64,000 nucleotides of DNA from Streptomyces cynarae (GTDB lineage: Bacteria > Actinomycetota > Actinomycetes > Streptomycetales > Streptomycetaceae), in the NCBI RefSeq assembly GCF_025642135.1, contig NZ_CP106793.1:124001-188000 (forward strand), written 5' to 3'. Below, one piece after another: positions 35,004 through 43,075 of the stretch. A program made the translations under genes and the position numbers. The notes below the pieces were generated by a model that was not told the DNA's origin, ran no database searches, and was given only the letters and a program-made list of their open reading frames with translations. The stretch's first letter is position 1. Each line of letters opens with the position of its first letter.

Positions 35004-35672
35004 TCAGGAATCCTGATCCTGCGATGTTCCCGGTCTCCAGTCGGGGCTGCGTGGGAGTCTCCAGTTCCAGGTGAGCGCGGCCAGCCGTAGTGAAACGCCG
35101 ATGACGATGCCGGCCAGGATGCCGACGGTGGGCGCGCCGAGCCGGCGGCAGAGGACCATGACCCCGCTCACCAGCACGGCGACGGTTGCGTACAAGCGGT
35201 TGCCGCCGAAGATGGCGGGGGTGCGGTTCAGCATGATGTCCCGGATGGCACCACCGCCGACTGCTGTGATCGTGCCCAGCAGCACGGCCGACAGCCAGCC
35301 CAGGCCAACAGCGAGGGTCTTCTGCGCCCCGGCGACCGCCCAGACACTGAGCGCCAGGGCGTCGAGCAGGTTGAAGGGCAGGCCTGTGGTGTGGCGGCTC
35401 AGATCGGCCACGAAGGCCAGCATGGTGCCGGCGGCGGCTACGGCGATATAGGTGTAGTCGGTCAGAGCCACAGGGGTGCCGTGCTGCAACAGGGTGTCGC
35501 GGACGATCCCGCCGCCCAAGCCCGAGACGATGCCGATGGCCAGGAAGCCGAACAGGTCCAGACGGCGGTCCCGTGCCAGCACGCCGCCGAGCATGCCGTT
35601 GACGAACACCCCGCTCAGGTCCAGCGCCCGGGTCACCTCGGCCACGTTCTGGGGGGACAATGAGCCGGCCAC
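35004..35672 (-). CDS. Trimeric intracellular cation channel (TRIC) family protein
   Basis: A 222-residue membrane protein of the UPF0126/YadS TRIC family. The duplicated motif GLGGGIVRDTLL (about 52) and GGGAIRDIML (about 140) forms the pore-lining GGG-x-x-RD segments. Seven hydrophobic helices are visible in two three-helix repeats plus one. It is expected to conduct K+ or other monovalent cations across the plasma membrane. ATG 35672 gives MAGSLSPQ. No operon partner. Confidence 0.85.
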   Translation of the reverse strand: MAGSLSPQNVAEVTRALDLSGVFVNGMLGGVLARDRRLDLFGFLAIGIVSGLGGGIVRDTLLQHGTPVALTDYTYIAVAAAGTMLAFVADLSRHTTGLPFNLLDALALSVWAVAGAQKTLAVGLGWLSAVLLGTITAVGGGAIRDIMLNRTPAIFGGNRLYATVAVLVSGVMVLCRRLGAPTVGILAGIVIGVSLRLAALTWNWRLPRSPDWRPGTSQDQDS

Positions 35673-35789
35673 GCATCAGCACCTTCCTTCCCCACCGTCG
35701 AAGGAGCCCCAGTGGGGACCCGTCTGCCGAGTACGCGCGAATGCGTTCGGGGTCCTGGCAGACTTCTGGTTGCGGGGATCGGCCGGCTG

Positions 35790-36431
35790 TCACGGCAGGA
35801 TCGCGATGGCGCTAGACCAGTTCAGGCCAAGCCGTTCCTGTGAGGCCATGTGCAGGAACTGGAAGGCTTCCAGCTCGCGTGCCCGGCGCAGCGGTCCCAC
35901 GTCCAGGGGGCGCAGCCCTGCGGAGGAGACCAGGTCCGTTACGGCCTGTTTTGCCGTGTCATCGTCTGCGGCGATGAAGACGTCCAGTGGCCGGCCGGCC
36001 ACCTGGCCTGCGGTGAGGGGCCCGGCGAAGGTGGTGTTGAAGGCTTTGACCACCCGGCTTTCCGGCGCGGCGGCGGCGATCTGTTCGGCAGCTGAAGTGC
36101 CGGGAGGTACGACGAGTGAGTCGAAGGTGGTGAAATCCACCGGGTTGGAGATGTCGACGACGATCCTTCCTGCCAGGGCGCTGTGCCATGCTGCGGCAAT
36201 GTCGCGTCCGGCCGGATAAGGCACGGCGAGCACCAGGATGTCGGAATCAGCCGTAGCATCGGCTTCCACCGCGGTGACATCCGCTCCGGGGATCGCCTGG
36301 CCCAACGCGGTGGCCAGGTCTTCTGCCTTGGCCGGCTTGCGATCGTGCAGACGGACGGAGTGCCCGCCTGCCAATGCCTGAGTACCGATACCGCGGGCCA
36401 TGTTCCCGGCACCGACGATGGCGACGATCAT
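35790..36431 (-). CDS. F420-type NADP reductase / NADPH-dependent dinucleotide-binding protein
   Basis: A 213-residue protein with a clean Rossmann start (MIVAIVGAGNMARGIGTQAL) and the NADP-specific basic turn HDRKPAKA. VLAVPYP, DISNPVDF and VVKAFNTTFAGPL are conserved motifs of the NADP oxidoreductase coenzyme F420-dependent family. Members transfer hydride between F420H2 and NADP, but some act only with NADPH. ATG 36431 lies behind GAGGAG. It is monocistronic between the TRIC and ThrE genes. Confidence 0.8.
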   Translation of the reverse strand: MIVAIVGAGNMARGIGTQALAGGHSVRLHDRKPAKAEDLATALGQAIPGADVTAVEADATADSDILVLAVPYPAGRDIAAAWHSALAGRIVVDISNPVDFTTFDSLVVPPGTSAAEQIAAAAPESRVVKAFNTTFAGPLTAGQVAGRPLDVFIAADDDTAKQAVTDLVSSAGLRPLDVGPLRRARELEAFQFLHMASQERLGLNWSSAIAILP

Positions 36432-36604
36432 GCGTGGCTCCTCGATGGACGTCACATGCCTTCCACCCTCACACCCCCCGACGGACACTGCCACCGACCG
36501 GCCCTCTTCCGGCTGACGCCGCAGGCCAGACCCGTCCGACAGAAGCGGCCGTGTAGCCCGGTTCGATGAAGGACTGCTGGTGCGCGGGTCGTGGGCCGTC
36601 TCGC

Positions 36605-37840
36605 CTACGTGTCGCCGTCCCTATGGGTGAGCGCTACGCCGACTACCAGGCCAATGGCGAGGGCGGTGACGATCGTGACCAGTTTCAGCAGGTCCTGGAA
36701 ACCCTCGACATAGCCGCCGGCCAGAGTGGTCAGGCCGCGCATGCCGAGCGAGCCGACGGTGAGCGTGAAGAAGCCGGGCAGCATCAGGACCAGCCGGGGC
36801 GGGCGACGAGGCCCGCGCGCGATCAGCGTAGCCGCGGCAGCGAGGACCACTGCGGCGACGAACGTGCCACCCGTCTCCCCGACGAGCTTCGTGAACGCCG
36901 ACTGCACACCAACGGTGACGTAGACAAGGAGGAGAAGCAGCCAGAAAAAGCGCAGGGGGATCGCGAAAGCGAGCAGCGTGCCCGCCACGAAGACGATCCA
37001 GGCCGCGAACAGCGCCCACCGGGGCAGGTCGGAGTGGGCGGCGACATCGAAGAGTGCGTGAGGGGAGGCGCCGGTGAAGAAGACACCGAACAGCACACCG
37101 ACATACAGCTGGACCAGGAGAAAGGCGGAGTACACGAGCCGGGTCGCACCAGTGGTGATCAGACCGGCCGCCAACTCGGCGGTCGCCGCGCTCAAGTAGT
37201 CCCCGGGGACGAAGTAGAACAACGCAGGGAGCATCAGCAGCACGGGACCACCGCGCGCAGGGTTGTCGGCGAACAGCTCGATCGTGGCGATGGAGACCGC
37301 CGTCGACACCATCAGCGGAAGGATCCGGTGCAGCCGGGGCACGCGGTCTGCCGTGACCACGAGAGCCGCGGCGAGCGCGGCCAGCACGGCCGTGGTGGCG
37401 ACCTCGTACCAGGTGGGCTGCATCGCCGGCGCGAAACCCAACGCGAACAGCACCACGCCGAAGAACTTCAGCCACCACGGGTACGGCGCCGGCGCCGCCT
37501 CGATCTCCATGAGCCTGCGGTCGGCCTCCGCGATCCCGATCCGGCCTGCCCGCACATCGGCGAGGAGCGGCTGGAGCGCGACGACTTGGTCGAGACGGAA
37601 GACGTCCGGAAAGCCGTGCACGACAACGATGCGGGTGCTGCCGTCCGCTGCAGTGACCGTGAGCGCCGCCGCTTCCGGCACCAGCAACAGGGACGCGACA
37701 CCGCCGAACGCGCGGGCGCTTCCAGCCACCGCACGCTCGATGCGATGAGCGCCCTCACCCGACGAGCGCAGGAGCAGGCCGGTCAGCCGGGCCAAGAACA
37801 CTGCGAGGTCGTCGAGATCCGCGACCGCACGCTGCTCCAT
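36605..37840 (-). CDS. ThrE-family threonine/serine exporter
   Basis: A 411-residue transporter. The N-terminal cytoplasmic domain (DUF1212-like; LTGLLLRSSGEGAHRIERAV, VVVHGFPDV) is followed by ten hydrophobic helices (about 120-405) combining ThrE and ThrE_2 (DUF3815) parts in one chain, as in Corynebacterium ThrE. It exports small amino acids by proton antiport. ATG 37840 (MEQRAVAD) is reasonable. No adjacent regulator is seen. Confidence 0.85.
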   Translation of the reverse strand: MEQRAVADLDDLAVFLARLTGLLLRSSGEGAHRIERAVAGSARAFGGVASLLLVPEAAALTVTAADGSTRIVVVHGFPDVFRLDQVVALQPLLADVRAGRIGIAEADRRLMEIEAAPAPYPWWLKFFGVVLFALGFAPAMQPTWYEVATTAVLAALAAALVVTADRVPRLHRILPLMVSTAVSIATIELFADNPARGGPVLLMLPALFYFVPGDYLSAATAELAAGLITTGATRLVYSAFLLVQLYVGVLFGVFFTGASPHALFDVAAHSDLPRWALFAAWIVFVAGTLLAFAIPLRFFWLLLLLVYVTVGVQSAFTKLVGETGGTFVAAVVLAAAATLIARGPRRPPRLVLMLPGFFTLTVGSLGMRGLTTLAGGYVEGFQDLLKLVTIVTALAIGLVVGVALTHRDGDT

Positions 37841-38049
37841 GCCCGCCTCCTCGCTCCCGGGGCCAGGAGTTACTGATTACACGGACATCTGCCTGTGGGC
37901 ATCTCGGGCAGCACGACCCCCGTCACCCGAAAGCGGGGTTGAGGGCCGTGCCTTCGACTTCCTGCGCAGTTGACTTGAGAGATGAGGGACGACGGCCGGC
38001 CTGCAGGGCGGCTTTCCGAGACCGATGCGGCACTCCTCGCCCACCCCGT

Positions 38050-38215
38050 GTCCGCAGGGCCGCCATGTTCGGCGTCCCCGACCCAGCCTGGGGCGAACGG
38101 GTGGCCGCCGTGATCACTCCGGTGGAACCAGGCCGCGGGACCCGAGCGCTGCCCCTGGCGCTCGGGTTCTGTTTGGCCAACTACCGCCCGTCAAAGTGGC
38201 CAACCATGAATCGGC
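38050..38215 (+). pseudogene. Acyl-CoA synthetase C-terminal scrap
   Basis: The plus strand reads AAMFGVPDPAWGERVAAVITPV then, after a gap, FCLANYRPSKWPT. This corresponds to the VVGVPDxxWGExVxA and LAxYKRP region of AMP-forming acyl-CoA ligases. Nothing else of the enzyme remains. Confidence 0.6.
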
Positions 38216-38349
38216 GCCAGCGCGAGACCTGGGCCTGCACGCGACCGACTCCCGGCTGACCCAGGCCATCGACGGTCCCGGCCGGGCCGCCGCGCACGCC
38301 GTCGACGGCGAAGAGGCGCCGCCCGGCGCGCCAGTGAGCTGCATTGCGG

Positions 38350-39591
38350 TTACAGGCGGGCGACGATCAAGGCGATGTCGTCGTCTCCGCCGCTGGTGAC
38401 GCGAAGGTGGGAGAGCAGGGTGTCGGCCAGGTGGTCCGGGCTGAGGCGGGCATGGCCGGCGAGGATGCCGGTGAGCCGCTGCACGCTGGTGTCGATGTCC
38501 TCGCCGCGGCGTTCGACGAGCCCGTCGGTGTAGAGCACGAGCGTGTCGCCGTGGTTGTAGGGCACGGCGGCCTGGGCGCGCGGGACGTGGTGCGGGCGGG
38601 CTCCCAGCGGGGGGTCGGTGGCCTGGTCGAGCAGCACGAAGGTGCCGTCGGGGTGGACCAGGACCGGGGGGAGGTGGCCGGCACTGCTGTAGGTGATGTG
38701 CTGGCGGCGGGTGTCGATGACGGCTTTGACCGCGGTGGTGGCCAGCGCTCCTTCCACCGAGCGGGCGTACAGGCCCAGCACGTCCATCGCCGGGCCGGGC
38801 TCGCGCAGGGCGCGCATGGCCGCGGACAGTGCGCTGCGGAGCATGCCCATGGCCGCGGCGGCCTGCAGGCCGTGGCCGACCACGTCGCCGACCGCTACGG
38901 AGAAACGGTCGTCGGGCAGGTCCACCACGTCGTACCAGTCGCCGCACACGTTCAGCCCTTTGGCTGCGGGCAGGTAGCGCACCGCGATGTCCGGGTGCCG
39001 GACCAGGTCCGGCGACTGCAGCATCGCCTCCTGGAGGGTGACGGCAACCTTGCGCTCCCGGGCGTGGGCCCGCCGCAACTCCTCGTTCAAGCTCTGCAGT
39101 TCCCGCGCCCGCGCATACAGTTCGGCCTCCACGGCCTCCCGCTCGCTGAGCGTCTCCCCTTCCTGTGGGCCGGAGCGGTGGGAGAGCACGAACTCGGTCA
39201 CGTCCTCCACCCGGTGGATGATCCACGCGACCTGCCCGTCCGCGTCGAGCACGGGGGTGTTGATCGGGGACCACCACCGTCCCTCGAACGCCCCCGGGCG
39301 GCCGGGCACGGGAATGTCGTACTTCTGCACCGCCATCGTGTCCGGCTGCCTGGAGTGCAGCACCCGGTGCAGGGAGGCACTGAGGTTCCGCACCCCGTCG
39401 GCGGTCGGGTCCGCCGGGTTGTCAGGAAACACGTCGAAGAAATACCGCCCGATCAGATCCTGGCGACAGCGGTGGGTCGAGTGGCAGTAGGGCTCGTTGA
39501 CGTCGAAGATCACAAGATCGGGACTCAGCACCAGATAGGGGCTAGGCATGACAGCGAACAGCGCCTGGTAGTCGATCGGCGGCGTGGTCAC
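38350..39591 (-). CDS. PAS-domain PP2C (SpoIIE-type) phosphatase
   Basis: A 413-residue signalling phosphatase. A PAS domain occupies about 10-135 (YLVLSPDLVIFDVNEPYC, ending VEDVTEFV). A short coiled-coil linker follows (ELQSLNEELRRAHARERKVA), then the PP2C/SpoIIE domain (about 185-413) with metal-site motifs GDWYDVVDL, VGDVVGHGLQAA, LYTDGLVERRG and GGDDDIALIV. It should dephosphorylate a STAS-type anti-sigma antagonist, releasing a sigma factor. GTG 39591 is spaced correctly from GGGAG and preferred over GTG 39597. The antagonist and kinase partners are the next genes at 39890-41100. Confidence 0.85.
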   Translation of the reverse strand: MTTPPIDYQALFAVMPSPYLVLSPDLVIFDVNEPYCHSTHRCRQDLIGRYFFDVFPDNPADPTADGVRNLSASLHRVLHSRQPDTMAVQKYDIPVPGRPGAFEGRWWSPINTPVLDADGQVAWIIHRVEDVTEFVLSHRSGPQEGETLSEREAVEAELYARARELQSLNEELRRAHARERKVAVTLQEAMLQSPDLVRHPDIAVRYLPAAKGLNVCGDWYDVVDLPDDRFSVAVGDVVGHGLQAAAAMGMLRSALSAAMRALREPGPAMDVLGLYARSVEGALATTAVKAVIDTRRQHITYSSAGHLPPVLVHPDGTFVLLDQATDPPLGARPHHVPRAQAAVPYNHGDTLVLYTDGLVERRGEDIDTSVQRLTGILAGHARLSPDHLADTLLSHLRVTSGGDDDIALIVARL

Positions 39592-39599
39592 CTGCACTC

Positions 39600-39889
39600 T
39601 CCCGTCTAGCGTCCGGGCGTTTCCCTTCTCCGGCACCCACCAGGTGCGCCCTGTTGCCCCGCCTTCCAGGGGGCACCGATGCCGGGCCGGTGTGGGCCGT
39701 TTCGCGGTACTGCCGGGCCGGGGCGGTACACGCGGTACACCTTGTGGTTGCTCACATCCGATGTATAAGTCCGGGCTGGCAGGGCCACCACTTGGCGCGG
39801 TTTGGCGATCACGATCATCGACTGGAGGCCGGTCCGCAGCGTGCCGCGGGGCACACTGGCGGCGCTGGTGGTGGCGGTGATCGGTGTTG
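39600..39889. other. Gap with a damaged small gene
   Basis: On the minus strand GTG 39757 starts SNHKVYRVYRPGPAVPR, resembling the YRPGE small gene at 9997-10179 but degenerate. Just upstream, 39745-39800 resembles 10168-10223 (ACGTATAAG versus ATGTATAAG; CCACCACTGGGC versus CCACCACTTGGC). This seems to be an old duplicated promoter and small gene. Confidence 0.45.
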
Positions 39890-40480
39890 TCAGCCGGCTG
39901 GTTGTCCGTGGGGGCTGGCAGCATGCCCGTCCCGCGCGGGATGAGCTTGTGGTTCGGTGGTGTCTGCGGTGTTCTGCGCGAGAGGGAGGGGAGACAGAAC
40001 GGTCCTGGTGATGGCGCTGGTGCTGTGGTTCGCTGCGAGGCGCAGACGGGCGGTGATCTGCTTTCCCTGGCCGCGGGGTGTGACGGCCAGACTGTTGCTG
40101 GCCGCGCGCACCAGGTGAAGGCCATAACCGCCGGCCCGGTGCCGGTCGGGCCTTCTGAGAACCGGTTGTTCGGTGGAGGTGTCCCACACGGTGATCGCCA
40201 GCTCCTCGCCGGAGAGCTGCAGGATCAGCCCGCAGGGTCCGGGGGCGTGCCGGATGGCGTTCGTCAACAGTTCACTGACGGCGAGCTCGGCATCCAGGAC
40301 GACGTGTTCGGGCACGGGGGGATGGCCGGAATGCGGGGCGTGGGCGAGAAAGGCGCGCAGGGCCTGGCGCGCGTCCACGGCACGGGCGGCGCCGCCGGCC
40401 CAGGCCGCGATGTAGTGCAGCGTGGCCTGCTCACCCGTGCCCTGCGCCTGTGCCGCCTGCTTCCTAAGCGGGATGACCAT
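39890..40480 (-). CDS. RsbW/SpoIIAB-type anti-sigma ATPase
   Basis: A 196-residue HATPase_c protein. N-box ELAVSELLTNAIRHA (about 85), G1-like DTSTEQPVL and G2 GGYGLHLVRA are all present, as in actinobacterial anti-sigma kinases. ATG 40480 (MVIPLRKQ) gives a normal N-terminus. It lies between a PP2C phosphatase and a divergent STAS antagonist, so the three genes probably form a sigma-factor partner-switching module; the sigma factor itself is not in the window. Confidence 0.8.
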   Translation of the reverse strand: MVIPLRKQAAQAQGTGEQATLHYIAAWAGGAARAVDARQALRAFLAHAPHSGHPPVPEHVVLDAELAVSELLTNAIRHAPGPCGLILQLSGEELAITVWDTSTEQPVLRRPDRHRAGGYGLHLVRAASNSLAVTPRGQGKQITARLRLAANHSTSAITRTVLSPLPLAQNTADTTEPQAHPARDGHAASPHGQPAG

Positions 40481-40755
40481 GCAGGGCTCTTTCGATTGTT
40501 TTTCGGCCGCTTCTTGAGCGGCGTTTTGCCCGGCGTGTACCCGGCTGGCGAACACGCACACTGTCGGCCTGCTCACATTGCCGCCGTCCTGGGGCGGTGT
40601 ATCCGTTGGTGGGGCGGTGCTCGCCGGACGGCGCAGAGCCGTCAGCGGCACATTCGGATGGCAGTCCTGGGCCCTGGCCGCAAGCGCTAAGCGCAGATCC
40701 CGGCTCCTGAGGCCGGCCTTTGACGTGGGGTACGCCCAGCCGAGACGCTGGGGGC

Positions 40756-41100
40756 GTGGACAGCAACCCTGGGAAGCGGCCGGGCGAGCAGTTGCGCCTG
40801 ACCATCACCACACTGGACAGCCGGATGGTGGTGTCGGTGGCGGGCGAGGTGGATCACCTGACCGCGGCCCGACTGGGCGACGAACTGGGAGCCGCGGGTC
40901 TCAGCGGTGCTCGATGGGTTGAGGCGGACTTCAGCCGGGTCGGCTTCTGCGACTGCTCCGGGCTCAACGTCCTGCTGGCAGCACGCAGCCACTTCCGGGA
41001 TGCAGGAGTGCGATTCTCCGTGTTCGGACCGGTTGCTCCAGCGGTCGAGCGACTGTTCCAGCTGACGGGCACCGGGCCCCTGCTGCAGGAGACTGCCTGA
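40756..41100 (+). CDS. STAS-domain anti-anti-sigma factor
   Basis: A 114-residue STAS protein (RsbV/SpoIIAA type): LTITTLDSRMVVSVAGEVDH and the phospho-acceptor segment FCDCSGLNVLLAA, where Ser follows DC. When dephosphorylated, such proteins bind the anti-sigma kinase. GTG 40756 is chosen from the short N-terminus usual for the family. It is divergent from the ATPase gene at 39890-40480. Confidence 0.85.
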   Translation: MDSNPGKRPGEQLRLTITTLDSRMVVSVAGEVDHLTAARLGDELGAAGLSGARWVEADFSRVGFCDCSGLNVLLAARSHFRDAGVRFSVFGPVAPAVERLFQLTGTGPLLQETA

Positions 41101-41409
41101 TCAGCACGGGCCGAGCCGTCGTCTGCGTCAGCACCGTCGCCCCGGCCTCGTCTCCGATCTTGGGCCGTGAGCGATTGCGCTTGTTGCACTGTTGATGTGA
41201 CACCTGCGACGCTTGGGGCGCTGTAACCCATGGGCCGGTGACTCGGTCCCGCAAGACCCGCTCCCCCCGTGCGGGTCATTGCCCGCGGGGCGGGCGGGCG
41301 CATCCCCCGTCGCTTGCCCGCCCCGTGACCTACCCGTTTCTGACGTGCCTCAGGACGCGGATCGCCCCAGATGGCGCGAGCACGGTGAGGGCACCGGAAG
41401 AGGTGGAGA
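41101..41409. other. Intergenic, no gene seen
   Basis: About 309 bp between the STAS gene and the ANTAR remnant with no credible reading frame or RNA gene. Confidence 0.4.
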
Positions 41410-41600
41410 TCAGCTGGGTGCCGTGTGTTCCGTGCGGACCCGTTGAGCGACGTCACGCAGCTTGATGTTGTGGTGCTGGGAGATGCGGCGCAGCACGCTG
41501 AAGGCGTCGTCTTCGCTCATCTGGTGGCGTTCCATGAGGATGCCCATGATCTTGGTGAAGACGGCCGCCTCCCGGCACCACAGAGCGCTGTCAACTCCTC
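41410..41600 (-). pseudogene. ANTAR-domain fragment
   Basis: The minus strand reads REAAVFTKIMGILMERHQMSED then DAFSVLRRISQHHNIKLRDVAQRV, the three-helix RNA-binding ANTAR domain of transcription antiterminators, ending at TGA 41410-41412. No start or sensor (GAF) domain is joined to it. It lies directly after the ArsR gene, so the rest was probably deleted. Confidence 0.7.
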
Positions 41601-41629
41601 GGGAGACGGCCGCCGATCAAGGGCCGTCG

Positions 41630-41980
41630 CTACGACGGCGGCTTCGCCTCCCGCTGCGCGGCCTGCAGGTCGGCGAGCAGCTCGGCCTGTCCGGCCAGGA
41701 CACCGGAGAGGATGGTGCGAGCGACCCGGAGGAGCTCGGCGACGTGCGGGCTGGTCAGCGAGTAGTACACGGTCGAGCCCTCCTTGCGGGTCGCGACCAG
41801 GTTGGCTCGCCGCAGGACGGCGAGCTGCTGGGAGAGGTGCGCGGGTTCGATGCCCACCTCGGGCAGCATCTCGGCGACCGCGTGCTCGCGCTCGCTCAGC
41901 AGCTCCAGCACCCGGATGCGCGCCGGGTGGCCGAGGGTTTTGAAGAACTCGGCCTTCAGTTGATACAGCGGCGTACTCAC
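41630..41980 (-). CDS. ArsR/SmtB-family regulator (copy 1)
   Basis: A 116-residue winged-helix regulator: MSTPLYQLKAEFFKTLGHPA, LSQQLAVLRRANLVATRKEGSTVYYSL and a C-terminal helix (LLADLQAAQRE). The usual CxC metal ligands of arsenic sensors are absent, so the signal is unknown. GTG 41980 overlaps the stop of the small upstream frame (GTGA). It is a clear paralogue of the ArsR protein at 44793-45134, which heads the SulP operon. Confidence 0.85.
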   Translation of the reverse strand: MSTPLYQLKAEFFKTLGHPARIRVLELLSEREHAVAEMLPEVGIEPAHLSQQLAVLRRANLVATRKEGSTVYYSLTSPHVAELLRVARTILSGVLAGQAELLADLQAAQREAKPPS

Positions 41981-42189
41981 CGTGCCGCCCCCTCCCCGGT
42001 ACAGAAGCACGGCCCCACCGGCCGAACCTCGGCGCATCGCACCCGCCCACTCGTCAAGAACATGCGGCCCATCCTCGCCTGCGGCACCGGCAGCACTGAA
42101 CCGGCGTCGAGGAACGGAGCCGACGGATCCACGTGGACGGAGAGGATGCCGAGGTTCTCCTCGACGGTGTAACGCCAGTCGATGGTCAT
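41977..42189 (-). CDS. Truncated STAS-like small protein
   Basis: 70 residues starting MTIDWRYTVEENLGILSVHV, the exact opening of Streptomyces STAS anti-sigma antagonists. The core with the phospho-Ser is replaced by an unrelated tail (DPSAPFLDAGSVLPVPQARMG). It is coupled to the ArsR gene by a GTGA overlap and may survive as a leader frame. Probably non-functional as an antagonist. Confidence 0.5.
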   Translation of the reverse strand: MTIDWRYTVEENLGILSVHVDPSAPFLDAGSVLPVPQARMGRMFLTSGRVRCAEVRPVGPCFCTGEGAAR

Positions 42190-42238
42190 GAGGGTGTACT
42201 TCCTTGTGCGGGTGGTCGGTCGAGGGCGTGCCGATCGG

Positions 42239-42667
42239 TCAGAGGGGGAGGGTGATCCAGATGCTCTTGCCCCGGCCGTCGGCATCCGCGCGGACCACCG
42301 CCGTGCCGCCCAGGCCGAGGACGAACTCCATGACGGTGGCGAGGCCACCGGTGCCCGTGTCGGTGACCGTCCCGTACAGCGAAGGCTGGTAGGGGTGGCG
42401 GTCATGAACGGCCAAGGCCAGGCAGTCCGAGCCCGCCGCGTAGATCACGGTCACCTGCGGGGAGAGGACGGCGGCGTGCCGGACGCTGTTGGTGACCAAC
42501 TCGGTGAGGATCAGCAAGGCCGGGTCGACCGTGGCATGACGCAACCCGATCCCCCACTCGACCAACGCCTGCTCGGCCGTCTCGCGGGCTATGCGTACGG
42601 CAGACGGCTCATTAGGCAGCGTAAGTACGTGCCGGTAGGGCAGGGCTTCGAGTTGCGTGGACGTCAC
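42239..42667 (-). CDS. HATPase-type anti-sigma/regulatory ATPase
   Basis: A 142-residue protein with N-box ILTELVTNSVRHA, a weak G1 (AVHDRHPY) and G2 DTGTGGLATVME, similar to Streptomyces RsbW-like ATP-binding regulators. GTG 42667 begins immediately after the PNPOx stop (42668), so it belongs to the ArsR-SulP-PNPOx operon. Its partner is unknown, though STAS proteins lie nearby. Confidence 0.8.
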   Translation of the reverse strand: MTSTQLEALPYRHVLTLPNEPSAVRIARETAEQALVEWGIGLRHATVDPALLILTELVTNSVRHAAVLSPQVTVIYAAGSDCLALAVHDRHPYQPSLYGTVTDTGTGGLATVMEFVLGLGGTAVVRADADGRGKSIWITLPL

Positions 42668-43075
42668 TCACGCCTCCGCGCGGGCGAGGCGGAAACCGGT
42701 AACGGTCTTGGGGTGCAGGCGCAGCAGGGTGTCGTGCGGGCCGTGGGTCCAGCCCGCGAGGGTGCGCCGGTAGTGCGCGGCCTCGTCGGGGTCCGTGATC
42801 ACCTCGGCGGGACCGGAGACGGTGACCGTCCAGCCGGTGCCGTGCACGGCGCGGATCTCGTCCACGTGGTACATCGCCGTTGCGGGCACCGCCGCTGCCG
42901 GGGCTGGCGTACGGACGACCAGTCGGCCGTAGTCCCACACGTGCCGGGCAGGCCGGACCGCGGTCAGGTCCCGTTGCACGTACACCAGCCGGCCGATACT
43001 GCTGCCCTCGACCAGCCACAGGGCCTCCGCACCGGAGACCTCCACCATACGAAGTGGGGCGGGGGGAGTACTCAT
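42668..43075 (-). CDS. Pyridoxamine 5'-phosphate oxidase-like flavin protein
   Basis: A 135-residue split-barrel protein. SSIGRLVYVQRDLTAVRPA and YHVDEIRAVHGTGWTVTVSG match PNPOx-like FMN/F420-binding proteins of actinobacteria, which commonly reduce small molecules rather than make PLP. ATG 43075 overlaps the SulP stop (ATGA). It is the third gene of the SulP operon. Confidence 0.8.
   Translation of the reverse strand: MSTPPAPLRMVEVSGAEALWLVEGSSIGRLVYVQRDLTAVRPARHVWDYGRLVVRTPAPAAAVPATAMYHVDEIRAVHGTGWTVTVSGPAEVITDPDEAAHYRRTLAGWTHGPHDTLLRLHPKTVTGFRLARAEA

Noticed and set aside
36566..37876. Open frame of 436 codons opposite ThrE
   Set aside because: Charged low-complexity translation, antisense to an intact transporter.
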